DNA of 64,000 nt from Anaerosalibacter bizertensis. Its GTDB lineage: Bacteria; Bacillota; Clostridia; Tissierellales; Sporanaerobacteraceae. The stretch is taken from positions 96,238 to 160,237 of the forward strand of contig NZ_VULR01000005.1 in assembly GCF_009696605.1 (NCBI RefSeq), given 5' to 3'. Shown one piece after another: positions 8,088-16,422 of the stretch. The translations under genes were made by a program, and so were the position numbers. Position 1 is the stretch's first letter. Each line of letters begins with the position of its first letter. Below the pieces are notes generated by a model. That model made no database searches, was not told the DNA's origin, and saw only the letters and a list, made by a program, of their open reading frames with translations.

Positions 8088-9389
8088 TTAATAATTATAG
8101 TATTGGACAAAAGATTTGTAAACATAGTAGTGGTCATCTACTCCTCCTAATTCTCTTACTGAGTGCATACTAAGTATTGGATTTCCTATATCTACAGATG
8201 GAATATCTAATTGTGTAGAGGATATAGGTCCAATAGTTGAACCACCTCTTTCATCAGATCTATTTACAAACTTTTGAACAGGTACTTCTGCCAATTTACA
8301 TATGCTTTCATATATGGCTGAAGATATACTATCCGTAGTATAAGCTTGATTTGCACTTAACTTTATAGCAGGTCCACCATTTATAACTGGTCTACTAGTT
8401 GGGTCTTGTTTTTGTTTATAGTTTGGATGTACTCCATGAGCCATGTCAGAAGATATTAAAAAAGAATTAGAAAGACTTCTATAAAAATCCTCTCTATTTT
8501 TTCCTAAGGATAAACAAATTCTTTCTAAAACAGTTCGTAGCATAGGACTTGCTGCTCCCTGTTTAGTAGTGCTTCCTACTTCTTCATTATCGAATAAAAC
8601 CATTACATTGGTTTTATTATTCACTTTAGAATCTAAAAGTCCTTTAATCCCTGCATGGACCATAGCCAAATCATCTAATTTCCCACAAGAAATAAATTCA
8701 TTATTTAATCCTACTATCTTCCCTTTTTCATATTCATATAAGAATAGATCAAAATCTAAAATATCTTCTACATTTACATCAAGCTCTTTTGCTATTTCTC
8801 CAATTAGAAAATCATCTTTTTCAAACTCTTCATTGATCATAGAAACAAGAGGCAAAGTTTCATTTTGAGTATTTAGCTTAATACCTTCATTTACCTTTCT
8901 ATTCATATGTATAGCTAGATTTGGTATAACCATGAGTGGCTTGTCCATATCTATAAGATAAGATTTAGGATTGAATATATCCTCTCCTTTTAGTGTAACC
9001 CTTCCTGCCAATGATAGAGGTCTATCAAGCCAAGTATTAAGTATAGGTCCTCCATAAACTTCTGTATTAAGCCTTAAAAAGGCATTTTCTTCTACCATTT
9101 CTGGATTAGGTTTTATTTTAAAAGTTGGGGAATCTGTGTGGGCTCCTATAAGTTTAAACCCTTCACTTTCAATATCACCTTTTCCTACTACAAAAGCAAT
9201 AAGAGCAGAACCATTTTTAGTTACAAAATATTTTCCACTCTTTTCAATCTTCCAATTTTCACTAGGCTCTAATTCAACAAATCCATTTTCAATAAGTTCC
9301 TTTTTAACATTTTCTACTACATGAAAAGCACTTGGACTATTGTCAATAAAATCTATTAATTCCTGAGCAAATTCTAATTTTCTAGTCAA
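8088..9389 (-). CDS. M18 family aspartyl-type aminopeptidase
   Basis: The 433-residue metallopeptidase shows the M18 motifs: GAHTDSP (first metal His/Asp), DNEEVGS (catalytic Glu and metal ligand), SDMAHGVHPNY and GGSTIGPI. M18 enzymes form dodecameric tetrahedra and remove N-terminal residues, often acidic ones, from peptides in the cytoplasm. The start is taken as the TTG giving LTRKLEFAQELIDFID, which sits about 9 nt after AGGAAGG. The ATG three codons upstream touches the SD. Ten further upstream codons are open but lack an SD. Confidence 0.9.
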   Translation of the reverse strand: MTRKLEFAQELIDFIDNSPSAFHVVENVKKELIENGFVELEPSENWKIEKSGKYFVTKNGSALIAFVVGKGDIESEGFKLIGAHTDSPTFKIKPNPEMVEENAFLRLNTEVYGGPILNTWLDRPLSLAGRVTLKGEDIFNPKSYLIDMDKPLMVIPNLAIHMNRKVNEGIKLNTQNETLPLVSMINEEFEKDDFLIGEIAKELDVNVEDILDFDLFLYEYEKGKIVGLNNEFISCGKLDDLAMVHAGIKGLLDSKVNNKTNVMVLFDNEEVGSTTKQGAASPMLRTVLERICLSLGKNREDFYRSLSNSFLISSDMAHGVHPNYKQKQDPTSRPVINGGPAIKLSANQAYTTDSISSAIYESICKLAEVPVQKFVNRSDERGGSTIGPISSTQLDIPSVDIGNPILSMHSVRELGGVDDHYYVYKSFVQYYNY

Positions 9390-9414
9390 AAAAATCATCC
9401 TTCCTATTTTATTT

Positions 9415-9449
9415 AAAAAGTACTCCAACTAATAGTTGAAGTACTTTTT
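9415..9449 (-). terminator. Terminator after the DUF1292 gene
   Basis: Arms AAAAAGTACTCCAACTA / TAGTTGAAGTACTTTTT carry one mismatch. It lies directly downstream of the DUF1292 stop on the minus strand. Confidence 0.8.
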
Positions 9450-9470
9450 ATTAAAATTTTTATTCTTCAT

Positions 9471-9812
9471 CTAAATCTTCATATCTTCCTCTTCTACAAA
9501 CAATGTGTAGAAAGCTTCTGAAACTAATTCAAAATCTTCATCACTTTCTATCTGGCCTAATTCTATACCATCTTCAACTTCTATATATTCATATAAAAGT
9601 ACCTCTTCTTCTCCCATAGGAACCAATGCAATATATGCTTTATCCTCTACTTCAAATATTCCTAATACACTGCACTCCATTTCGCTACCATCTTCTAATG
9701 TAAGATATATTATACCAGGTTCTTCATGATCATGGTCACAACTACAGCCACATCCACAATCTTCATCTGAATGGTTACAACATTCATGATTTTCTTCATA
9801 TTTATTTGTCAT
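9471..9812 (-). CDS. DUF1292 acidic protein with Cys/His-rich head
   Basis: The protein has about 113 residues. The first ~30 hold ECCNHSDEDCGCGCSCDHDH, a cluster of Cys and His that could bind metal. The rest, from YLTLEDGSEMECSVLGIFEV onward, is the DUF1292 (YrzB-like) beta domain. The function is unknown. Three consecutive ATGs occur at the start, and the third is best spaced from GGAG. The C-terminus ends early (EEEDMKI). One frame over, the DNA would continue an acidic tail (YEDLDEE), so a small ancestral frameshift at the very end is possible. Confidence 0.82.
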   Translation of the reverse strand: MTNKYEENHECCNHSDEDCGCGCSCDHDHEEPGIIYLTLEDGSEMECSVLGIFEVEDKAYIALVPMGEEEVLLYEYIEVEDGIELGQIESDEDFELVSEAFYTLFVEEEDMKI

Positions 9813-9895
9813 CATCATTCTCCTTTTTTGAGTTTATTTATTATATATGCTTATAATATCCTATTATATACTATAAGTATATAGAAAATAAAATT

Positions 9896-11353
9896 TTATT
9901 TAATTTCTTTAAGAACTTCAACTAATAGTTCCCACATATTTTTAGTAGAGGATATGCTAAGTTTTTCTCCTGGAGTATGAACATTGTACATATTTGGTCC
10001 AAAAGAAACCATGTCCATTTCTTTAAACTTTTCTGTGAAAAGTCCACATTCAAGGCCTGCATGAATTGCAGATATTTCTATTTCTTCTCCAAATTTTTCT
10101 TTATAAACCTTTTGGAATACTCCCCTTATATAAGAATCTTTTTCATACTGCCATTCTGGATAAGAAGCATATCTTTCCCAATTTCCACCTAACATTTCTG
10201 CTATAATAGCCATTTTATTTGCTATGTCTTCTTTTAAGCTTCTTACAGAACTTCTTATAGAGCTTTCAAAACTAACTACATCTTCTAAAGTTTTTACTAT
10301 GCCTAGATTATTTGAACTTTCAACTAATCCTTCTATTTCCTTACTCATAGTTTGAACACCATTAGGAATTAACATTAAAGTAGTAATTACTTTTCTAGTG
10401 GTTTCATTGCTAAATACCTTATCTATATTTATTTCTTTTTTATTTACTTCTATTCTTACATTTTCATCTGTTGATTTTAGTTCATTTTTAAACTCTTCTT
10501 CTACTTTTTTAACTACCTTTTTTAAATTCAATTCATCTTTTTCATCTATTAAAACTAGCGCTTCTCCACTTCTTGGAATAGCATTGGTCTTAGCTCCACC
10601 TTCAATTTTTCCAATACTATAGTCTATTTCTTTTTTCAGTTTATAAAGCAATCTACCCATTAATTTATTGCCATTTCCTCTACCTCGATCTATTTCCATA
10701 CCTGAATGGCCACCTTTAAGACCTGCAATTTCTAGAAGATAAGGTATTTTATCTTCTTTTGCTTTTTCCCATACTATAGGTATTTCTACTTTATCCCTTT
10801 CTCCACCAGCACAACTTACTAATAGTTTCCCCTCTTCTTCTGAATCTATATTTATTAAGATTTTGCCATTAATATGTTTTGGATCCAATGCAATTGCTCC
10901 ATTCATACCAGTTTCTTCTGATGTTGTTACAAGTACTTCTAGTGGTGGATGAGATATATCATTAGAATCGAGTATTGCTAAACACATAGCCACAGCAATT
11001 CCATTATCTGCCCCTAATGTAGTTCCCGTTCCTTTTATATAATCCCCATCAATTTGAAGTTTTATAGGATCTTTTGAAAAATCATGATCTACGTCTGCTT
11101 CTTTTTCACATACCATGTCCATATGTCCTTGTAAAACTACTGTTGGTGAGTTTTCATATCCTTTAGTACCAGGTTTCTTTATTATAATATTTAAAGCTTC
11201 ATCTTGAATTACCTCTAAACCACGTTCTTTTGCAAAGTTTACTAGATAATCACTTACCTTTTTTTCTTCTCCCGAACAACGAGGTATTCTAGTTAAATCT
11301 TCAAAATAATAAAATACTTTTTCTGGAGTTAAATTTTCTAATACTCTTGTCAT
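9896..11353 (-). CDS. pepD: Aminoacyl-histidine dipeptidase (M20 family)
   Basis: The 485-residue enzyme begins TRVLENLTPEKVFYYFEDL. It contains VLQGHMDMVCEK (first zinc ligand with the bridging Asp), LGADNGIAVAM, TTSEETGMNGA (catalytic Glu-Glu) and AIHAGLECG, the motifs and usual length of PepD. It hydrolyses Xaa-His and other dipeptides in the cytoplasm. The chosen ATG lies 8-10 nt after AAGGGATG; an ATG six codons earlier is too close to any SD. It lies 24 nt after a DNA methyltransferase gene and is probably cotranscribed with it, with no obvious functional link. Confidence 0.92.
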   Translation of the reverse strand: MTRVLENLTPEKVFYYFEDLTRIPRCSGEEKKVSDYLVNFAKERGLEVIQDEALNIIIKKPGTKGYENSPTVVLQGHMDMVCEKEADVDHDFSKDPIKLQIDGDYIKGTGTTLGADNGIAVAMCLAILDSNDISHPPLEVLVTTSEETGMNGAIALDPKHINGKILINIDSEEEGKLLVSCAGGERDKVEIPIVWEKAKEDKIPYLLEIAGLKGGHSGMEIDRGRGNGNKLMGRLLYKLKKEIDYSIGKIEGGAKTNAIPRSGEALVLIDEKDELNLKKVVKKVEEEFKNELKSTDENVRIEVNKKEINIDKVFSNETTRKVITTLMLIPNGVQTMSKEIEGLVESSNNLGIVKTLEDVVSFESSIRSSVRSLKEDIANKMAIIAEMLGGNWERYASYPEWQYEKDSYIRGVFQKVYKEKFGEEIEISAIHAGLECGLFTEKFKEMDMVSFGPNMYNVHTPGEKLSISSTKNMWELLVEVLKEIK

Positions 11354-11377
11354 AAAAAACCATCCCTTCATTTAAAA

Positions 11378-12793
11378 TTATACTTCAAATATGTATTTAT
11401 TTTCATATCCAAATACATCTACTACCTTTACAGCTATATTCCTTTTCTGTTTCTTAGGTAATTTTAATTCAATAAATTCTTCAACTTTATATATATCATT
11501 TTCCCTAAAATTTTGCCATCTACTAATAAATACTTCCCCATTATAATCTGGGTCAATACTTATAAAATCTATTAAATTTAAAGAATCTTCTTCTAGTACT
11601 TCTTCAACTAACTTTTTGTACTTTTTTTCAATTGGAATATTATCTATATCTATTTCATACCCTTCCAATTCAATACTAATTAACTCTTCTTTATCTTTCA
11701 AATTTTGTTTATCTATTCCTTTAATCTTTAATTCCCCATTAGAAGTCAGTTCTTCCCCTTCTAACCTTTGGAATAGGAACTGATGTCCTTTTATATCTAT
11801 AATTCTCTTTTGAACAGTTAAGGCCGAAGTAAGGCCCATATCTGATAGTATCCATCTTCTATTAAGTCTTTCTGCAACTGCTGCTGTAGTACCACTTCCA
11901 GCAAAAAAATCTGCTACTATAGAGTTTTCATTAGTTGAAGATAAAATGATTCTTTCAAGGAGTTTTTCAGGTTTTTGAGTTGCATAGCCTACCCTTTCTT
12001 TAGAAGTCCTTCCTACCATATCTATATTCCAAACATCCTTCATATTTACTAGTGTATACCATCCTATATCATCAACAAATTCTTCTACTCCCTTAAATCT
12101 ATAAGGTTTAAGCCCTCTATTATAAGATTTCTCCTTTTGTGGATTAAATATATATTTCCCAGTTTTAGAATATAATAGTATAGTATCATGTTTCCTTGAA
12201 AAATATTTTTTGCTTACTCCTCCAGATTTATAGCTCCAAATTATCTCATTTAAAAACATATCTTCACCAAATATTTCATCCATAAGAATCTTCACATAGT
12301 GAACTATATGCCAATCCAGATGTACATATATACTCCCTTCATCACTTAATAATTCTTTCATAAGTAAAAGTCTAGGATATAACATTTTTAGATAAGAAAC
12401 AATTCCTTCTTTCCATATATCTGAATAAGCAAATTTTTCTATAGTTACCTTTTTATCTTTTAAAGGTAGGCTTATCTTCGTATTATAATCTGCTTTTGAT
12501 AAAAATGGGGGATCGATATATATAAGATCTATTTTTCCCTTCAAAGAAGGACAGCTTTCCCCTTTTATTAATTCTTTCATTATATTTAGATTATCTCCAT
12601 AAATAAACCTATTAATAACCTCTTTTTTTTGAAAATCTCCAACTACACCTTTAAAAAATCCACCTTCCTCTTTAGAAGGAACTATTATGCTTTCTGTTAT
12701 AATTGACTGGTCTTTATTTAGAAGCTTTTCTACTTCTTTCTTCCCATCTATTACTATATTAGAAAGTTCATCTATTATTAATTTATTGCTCAT
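11378..12793 (-). CDS. Orphan beta-class DNA N4/N6 methyltransferase
   Basis: The 471-residue protein has motif IV IDPPF at residues 93-97, a long target-recognition region with WSYKSGGVSKKYF, then motif I ADFFAGSGTTAAVAE near 295-308. The order IV - TRD - I marks a beta-class amino-methyltransferase. DPPF is compatible with N6-adenine or N4-cytosine methylation; the target site cannot be predicted. About 60 residues precede the catalytic part, and a tail of ~150 residues (from QRLEGEELTSN) has no recognised domain. No restriction gene is adjacent, so this is either an epigenetic regulator or a relic. SD is AAGGAGG. Confidence 0.9.
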   Translation of the reverse strand: MSNKLIIDELSNIVIDGKKEVEKLLNKDQSIITESIIVPSKEEGGFFKGVVGDFQKKEVINRFIYGDNLNIMKELIKGESCPSLKGKIDLIYIDPPFLSKADYNTKISLPLKDKKVTIEKFAYSDIWKEGIVSYLKMLYPRLLLMKELLSDEGSIYVHLDWHIVHYVKILMDEIFGEDMFLNEIIWSYKSGGVSKKYFSRKHDTILLYSKTGKYIFNPQKEKSYNRGLKPYRFKGVEEFVDDIGWYTLVNMKDVWNIDMVGRTSKERVGYATQKPEKLLERIILSSTNENSIVADFFAGSGTTAAVAERLNRRWILSDMGLTSALTVQKRIIDIKGHQFLFQRLEGEELTSNGELKIKGIDKQNLKDKEELISIELEGYEIDIDNIPIEKKYKKLVEEVLEEDSLNLIDFISIDPDYNGEVFISRWQNFRENDIYKVEEFIELKLPKKQKRNIAVKVVDVFGYENKYIFEV

Positions 12794-12919
12794 TTTATCC
12801 TCCTTTAAACCCTTATATACTTTTTATTCTATAAATTTTTTGAAATACCTTCATTTACCTTTATATTATTAAAATATTAAGATATAATTTTGTTAAATAG
12901 TTGATAGGGGGAGAGATTT

Positions 12920-14272
12920 ATGAATATATATAATTCTTTAATAGTGGAACTTCCTGAAGATATTAAAAAAGCTATGTATTTTGGTGACTATGAAAAAGCA
13001 TTAGAGCTTATGGATATCTATATGGATAGAAATATTCCTCACATACTTAAAAATAGGATACAGTATGAAAAAGATAGAATAAGAAGGTTGAAAGAGGACT
13101 ATATCTATACTTTTGATAAAGCCTTTGAATTAGCTTCAAAGAAAATTAAAGGATTTACAAAAGATGAATTAGAAAAAATGAAAGATGAAAAATATGCAGA
13201 TTGGATATATATAGATGGTGAAGTTAAATTTATTCATTCATTTCTTAAAAATATTATAAAAGTAAATACAGATTTAAAAAATAGAGTAGTCAATAGTGAT
13301 GATGATAATAAAGACTCTCAACTAGTTGGAAAAACCATAGATGAAATAATAGAAAATGGAGAGAAAAAATACTTTATACATTTAAAAACTGGAATTAGGT
13401 TAAAAAAAGAACAGGCAAGGGTTGGAGAAAAAGTTAGAGTACATATTCCTATTCCTAGAAATGCTCAACAAATAAAAAATATTAAAATACATAGTACTTC
13501 CCATAAGCCAAAATTTATTTCACCAGAAAATCATCCTCAAAGAACCATATATTTTGAAGAAAAAGTACAAGGAGAGGAAATTTTTACTGTAGAATATTCC
13601 TATGAAAATCATATTAAATATAATGTTCTTGATCCAAAAAAGGTTTCAAATATCCAACCTACTTTCTATACTGAAGAATGGTTACCTCATATAAGATTTA
13701 CTCCGATTTTAAAGGAATTGGCTAAAGAAATAATTGGACAAGAAACTAATCCTCTCATAAAAGCAAGAAAAATATATGACTATATAACTAAGAATATACA
13801 ATACTCATTTATGCCTCAATATGCCACTATAACAAATATTCCTGAGTATTGTGCTTCCAATTTAAAAGGGGATTGCGGAGTTCAAGCACTGCTATTTATA
13901 ACCCTTTGTAGAATTGTAAATATTCCAGCTAGATGGCAATCTGGCCTTTATTCAAGTCCTTATTATGTAGGATGTCATGATTGGGCAGAATTCTATATTG
14001 AACCTTATGGTTGGCTATTTGCAGACCCTTCTCATGGTGGAGGAGCCCTAAGAAATAGAGATAAAAAAAGATGGAATTTCTTCTTTGGAAATCTGGATCC
14101 TTTTAGAATGGTTGCAAACTCTGAAGTAAACTATGATTTTACACCTATGAAAAATCATTATAGATATGATCCTTTTGACAATCAAGTAGGGGAAATAGAA
14201 TACGAAGATAGATTTTTAAGTGAACATGAATATGAAACTATATTAGAACCAATAGAGATAAAGGAACTATAA
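12920..14272 (+). CDS. Transglutaminase-like cysteine protease-fold protein
   Basis: This 450-residue protein has no signal peptide. The C-terminal half is a transglutaminase-like domain with the triad Cys319 (KGDCGVQALLF), His353 (CHDWAEFYI) and Asp369 (FADPS). The N-terminal ~130 residues are helical and charged, followed by a beta-rich segment (HIPIPRNAQQIKNIKI). Related clostridial proteins may act as peptidases or amidases; the substrate is unknown. It is divergent from the methyltransferase gene and has a GGGGGAGAG SD. Confidence 0.87.
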   Translation: MNIYNSLIVELPEDIKKAMYFGDYEKALELMDIYMDRNIPHILKNRIQYEKDRIRRLKEDYIYTFDKAFELASKKIKGFTKDELEKMKDEKYADWIYIDGEVKFIHSFLKNIIKVNTDLKNRVVNSDDDNKDSQLVGKTIDEIIENGEKKYFIHLKTGIRLKKEQARVGEKVRVHIPIPRNAQQIKNIKIHSTSHKPKFISPENHPQRTIYFEEKVQGEEIFTVEYSYENHIKYNVLDPKKVSNIQPTFYTEEWLPHIRFTPILKELAKEIIGQETNPLIKARKIYDYITKNIQYSFMPQYATITNIPEYCASNLKGDCGVQALLFITLCRIVNIPARWQSGLYSSPYYVGCHDWAEFYIEPYGWLFADPSHGGGALRNRDKKRWNFFFGNLDPFRMVANSEVNYDFTPMKNHYRYDPFDNQVGEIEYEDRFLSEHEYETILEPIEIKEL

Positions 14273-14282
14273 AAAACAAGCT

Positions 14283-14315
14283 AGAGGAGTTATCCCAATT
14301 TGAGATAACTCCTCT
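14283..14315. terminator. Hairpin between convergent genes
   Basis: A 12-bp perfect stem (AGAGGAGTTATC) has a 9-nt loop. The T-run is better on the minus strand, downstream of the lipoprotein gene, but the hairpin can serve both genes. Confidence 0.75.
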
Positions 14316-14331
14316 TAAATTTAAAATTGAT

Positions 14332-14676
14332 TTATTCCACTATTTGTATAGATTTTGCTAAACCTTGTACTGGGTGAGATTCAGCCACTGCTCCATCAAA
14401 TATAACTTCTACAGTCTGACCTTCTTTTAAATCTTCTACCCTTACTTTTTCTTCATCTTTGTATATTTTGGTACTGTTTTTAATCTCTACATTCGCTTTA
14501 TCATACATAATGTCTTCCTCTATATCCCCTTCAACAAGTATACTTATTATTTCTTCTTCCATAATATTTATTTCTGTTATTTCTCCCCTGATTCCAATTT
14601 TCTCTTCCTTCTTCCCACATCCAACAAGTGAAAAAATAATTATTAATAGTAATAATATTACCACATTTCTCTTCAC
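14332..14676 (-). CDS. Small lipoprotein, DUF3221-like
   Basis: The 114-residue precursor has a lipoprotein signal: basic start MKRNV, hydrophobic core, lipobox LVGC at residues 17-20, so Cys20 would be the lipidated N-terminus. The mature part is a short beta-rich domain (RGEITEINIMEEEIISILVE, then VRVEDLKEGQTVEVIFDG) that looks like an OB-fold of the DUF3221 type. It would sit on the outer face of the membrane. The function is unknown. It follows the fRMsr gene by 24 nt, so the two are probably cotranscribed. Confidence 0.78.
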   Translation of the reverse strand: MKRNVVILLLLIIIFSLVGCGKKEEKIGIRGEITEINIMEEEIISILVEGDIEEDIMYDKANVEIKNSTKIYKDEEKVRVEDLKEGQTVEVIFDGAVAESHPVQGLAKSIQIVE

Positions 14677-14700
14677 TTTACCCCCTCCTAAAAATCAAGC

Positions 14701-15201
14701 CTATATTAACTTTTCCCAGTCAATATAATCATTTAATGTTTCAACAAATTTAATCATATACCTTTCTTCTAGTTCAGTAAATCTTCCTTCATAGGGACTA
14801 TCTAAGTCTAATACTCCATAGACTTTTTCATTTTTTATAATAGGTATAACCAATTCAGATCTAGAAGCAGAATCACAAGCTATATGTCCAGGAAATTTAT
14901 GAACGTCTTCAACTCTTAAAACCTTTCTTTCCAATACACTTGTTCCACATACACCAGTTCCGACCTTTATTCTATTGCACGCTGGAAGCCCTTGGAATGG
15001 TCCAAGAACTAATTCTCCATTTTTTAAAATATAAAATCCTGCCCAATTTAATTTATCTACACAGGCCATTATAATAGCAGAAGCATTAGATATATTGGCA
15101 ATTTCATCTGATTCAGAGCTAACTTGTCCTTTTAAAAGAATTTGCATATATCTATATCTTTCTTCCTCAGTCATATTCTTTATAGGTTCTAATTTAAACA
15201 T
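14701..15201 (-). CDS. msrC: Free methionine-(R)-sulfoxide reductase (GAF domain)
   Basis: The 166-residue GAF-domain enzyme reduces free Met-R-sulfoxide to methionine with thioredoxin. The three functional Cys are C75 (LPACNRI), C85 (TGVCGTS) and C109 (HIACDSASRSE). Their spacing (10 and 24) is the same as the Cys84/94/118 spacing known for the E. coli enzyme. NWAGFYI and ELVLGPFQG are typical of this GAF subfamily. It repairs oxidative damage and complements MsrA encoded near 20 kb. SD is AAGGAGG. Confidence 0.92.
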   Translation of the reverse strand: MFKLEPIKNMTEEERYRYMQILLKGQVSSESDEIANISNASAIIMACVDKLNWAGFYILKNGELVLGPFQGLPACNRIKVGTGVCGTSVLERKVLRVEDVHKFPGHIACDSASRSELVIPIIKNEKVYGVLDLDSPYEGRFTELEERYMIKFVETLNDYIDWEKLI

Positions 15202-15242
15202 AAATCCGCCTCCTTATATAATAATTCTATCACAAGAAAAAT

Positions 15243-15275
15243 AAAAAGCATCTAGATTTTTACTAGATGCTTTTT
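15243..15275 (-). terminator. Terminator after nitroreductase gene
   Basis: Stem AAAAAGCATCTAG / CTAGATGCTTTTT with a 7-nt loop. Confidence 0.88.
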
Positions 15276-15278
15276 GTT

Positions 15279-15836
15279 TTACTTAAATGTTAAACTTTGA
15301 ATATTTTTTCTAGTTCCTGGTTGTTCCATTTTTTTAAGTTCTTCAGGTAATTTATCTTTTTCACCATATTTACCTACTGCAACAACTGTTAGTATTGAAT
15401 AATCTTCTGGTATATCATATATTTCTCTAGATTTCTTCCTTTTAAATCCTCCCATCGCATGGGTAATAAGGCCTCTTCTTTCTCCTTCAATAGACATATA
15501 GCCCCAAGCCGTTCCCGCATCAAACATATGCCAATAGTTTTCTTTGTCATTATGTTCAAAACTTTTTTTAGACAAAAGCATTATAAGTACTGGCGCATTA
15601 TCTGCCCAAACTCTGTTAGAATCCACAATTATACTTCTCATCTTATCCAACTCTTCATCAGATTTAGCCACAATAAATCGCCAAGGCTGTTCATTAAAAC
15701 AAGATGGAGCATACCTTGCTGCTTCTAAAAGTCCCATTATATCTTTATCATCTATCTTTTCTGTACTAAAAGCTCTTGGTGACCATCTTTCTTTTATTTC
15801 TTTTAAAATTTCAACATTAAAATCTCTCTTTCCCAT
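15279..15836 (-). CDS. Nitroreductase family flavoprotein
   Basis: The 185-residue protein of the FMN-dependent nitroreductase fold shows RWSPRAFSTEKI (FMN phosphate-binding Arg/Ser pattern), APSCFNEQPWRFIV and GLITHAMGGFKRKK. These homodimeric enzymes use NAD(P)H to reduce nitro groups, quinones or flavins. The physiological substrate is unknown. It is monocistronic. Two other nitroreductases occur near 33-34 kb but belong to different subgroups. Confidence 0.9.
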   Translation of the reverse strand: MGKRDFNVEILKEIKERWSPRAFSTEKIDDKDIMGLLEAARYAPSCFNEQPWRFIVAKSDEELDKMRSIIVDSNRVWADNAPVLIMLLSKKSFEHNDKENYWHMFDAGTAWGYMSIEGERRGLITHAMGGFKRKKSREIYDIPEDYSILTVVAVGKYGEKDKLPEELKKMEQPGTRKNIQSLTFK

Positions 15837-15903
15837 AATATCAACCTTTCAAAATATATTGTCATTTAATATATTCCCTTAAATAACAACAAATAATCAT
15901 ATA

Positions 15904-16410
15904 TTAACCTATAACAATTATTTTTTCAGTTTTGAGAGATTTATTTACATCTATTATTCTTTGGTTAGATGACCCCTTAAACTTTAACATTAAACTCTTT
16001 TTATCTATTTCAAATTTCCCATCTACTAATATATCTGTACTATAAAGTAGTTTTTTCCATCCAGGTATCAAATCTATATTATCTAATATTTCCTCATAAG
16101 TATAGCCTGTATAGGTTATTATATTCAGTCCTAATTCCTTAACCTTTTTAGCTAATATAGCAAAGCTTTCTGACTGTTCAAAAGGATCTCCACCACTTAA
16201 TGTTACTCCATCTAATAGTGGATTTTCCTTTACTAATTCCATAATGCTGTCTATCTCCATAAGTTCTCCACCTTCAAAAGAATGGCTTTCTGGATTATGA
16301 CAACCTGGACAATGATGTTTACATCCTTGACCAAAGACAACTAGCCTTATACCTGGTCCATCTACTATAGACTCTTTAACAATTCCTGCTACCTTTATAT
16401 ATTGACTCAT
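15904..16410 (-). CDS. nrdG: Anaerobic ribonucleotide reductase activating protein
   Basis: The 168-residue radical SAM activase has the 4Fe-4S motif CKHHCPGC followed by the Gly-rich SAM-binding TLSGGDPFE. It generates the glycyl radical on NrdD. The start is the ATG 7 nt after AGAGGTG; an in-frame GTG three codons upstream overlaps the SD. It follows nrdD by 12 bp, which is the normal nrdDG arrangement. It functions only under anaerobic conditions. Confidence 0.95.
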   Translation of the reverse strand: MSQYIKVAGIVKESIVDGPGIRLVVFGQGCKHHCPGCHNPESHSFEGGELMEIDSIMELVKENPLLDGVTLSGGDPFEQSESFAILAKKVKELGLNIITYTGYTYEEILDNIDLIPGWKKLLYSTDILVDGKFEIDKKSLMLKFKGSSNQRIIDVNKSLKTEKIIVIG

Positions 16411-16422
16411 ATAAGACACCTC

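Noticed and set aside
9890..12800. Restriction partner for the orphan methyltransferase
   Set aside because: Its neighbours are a dipeptidase and a divergent transglutaminase-like gene. No nuclease motif is present in any frame between them.
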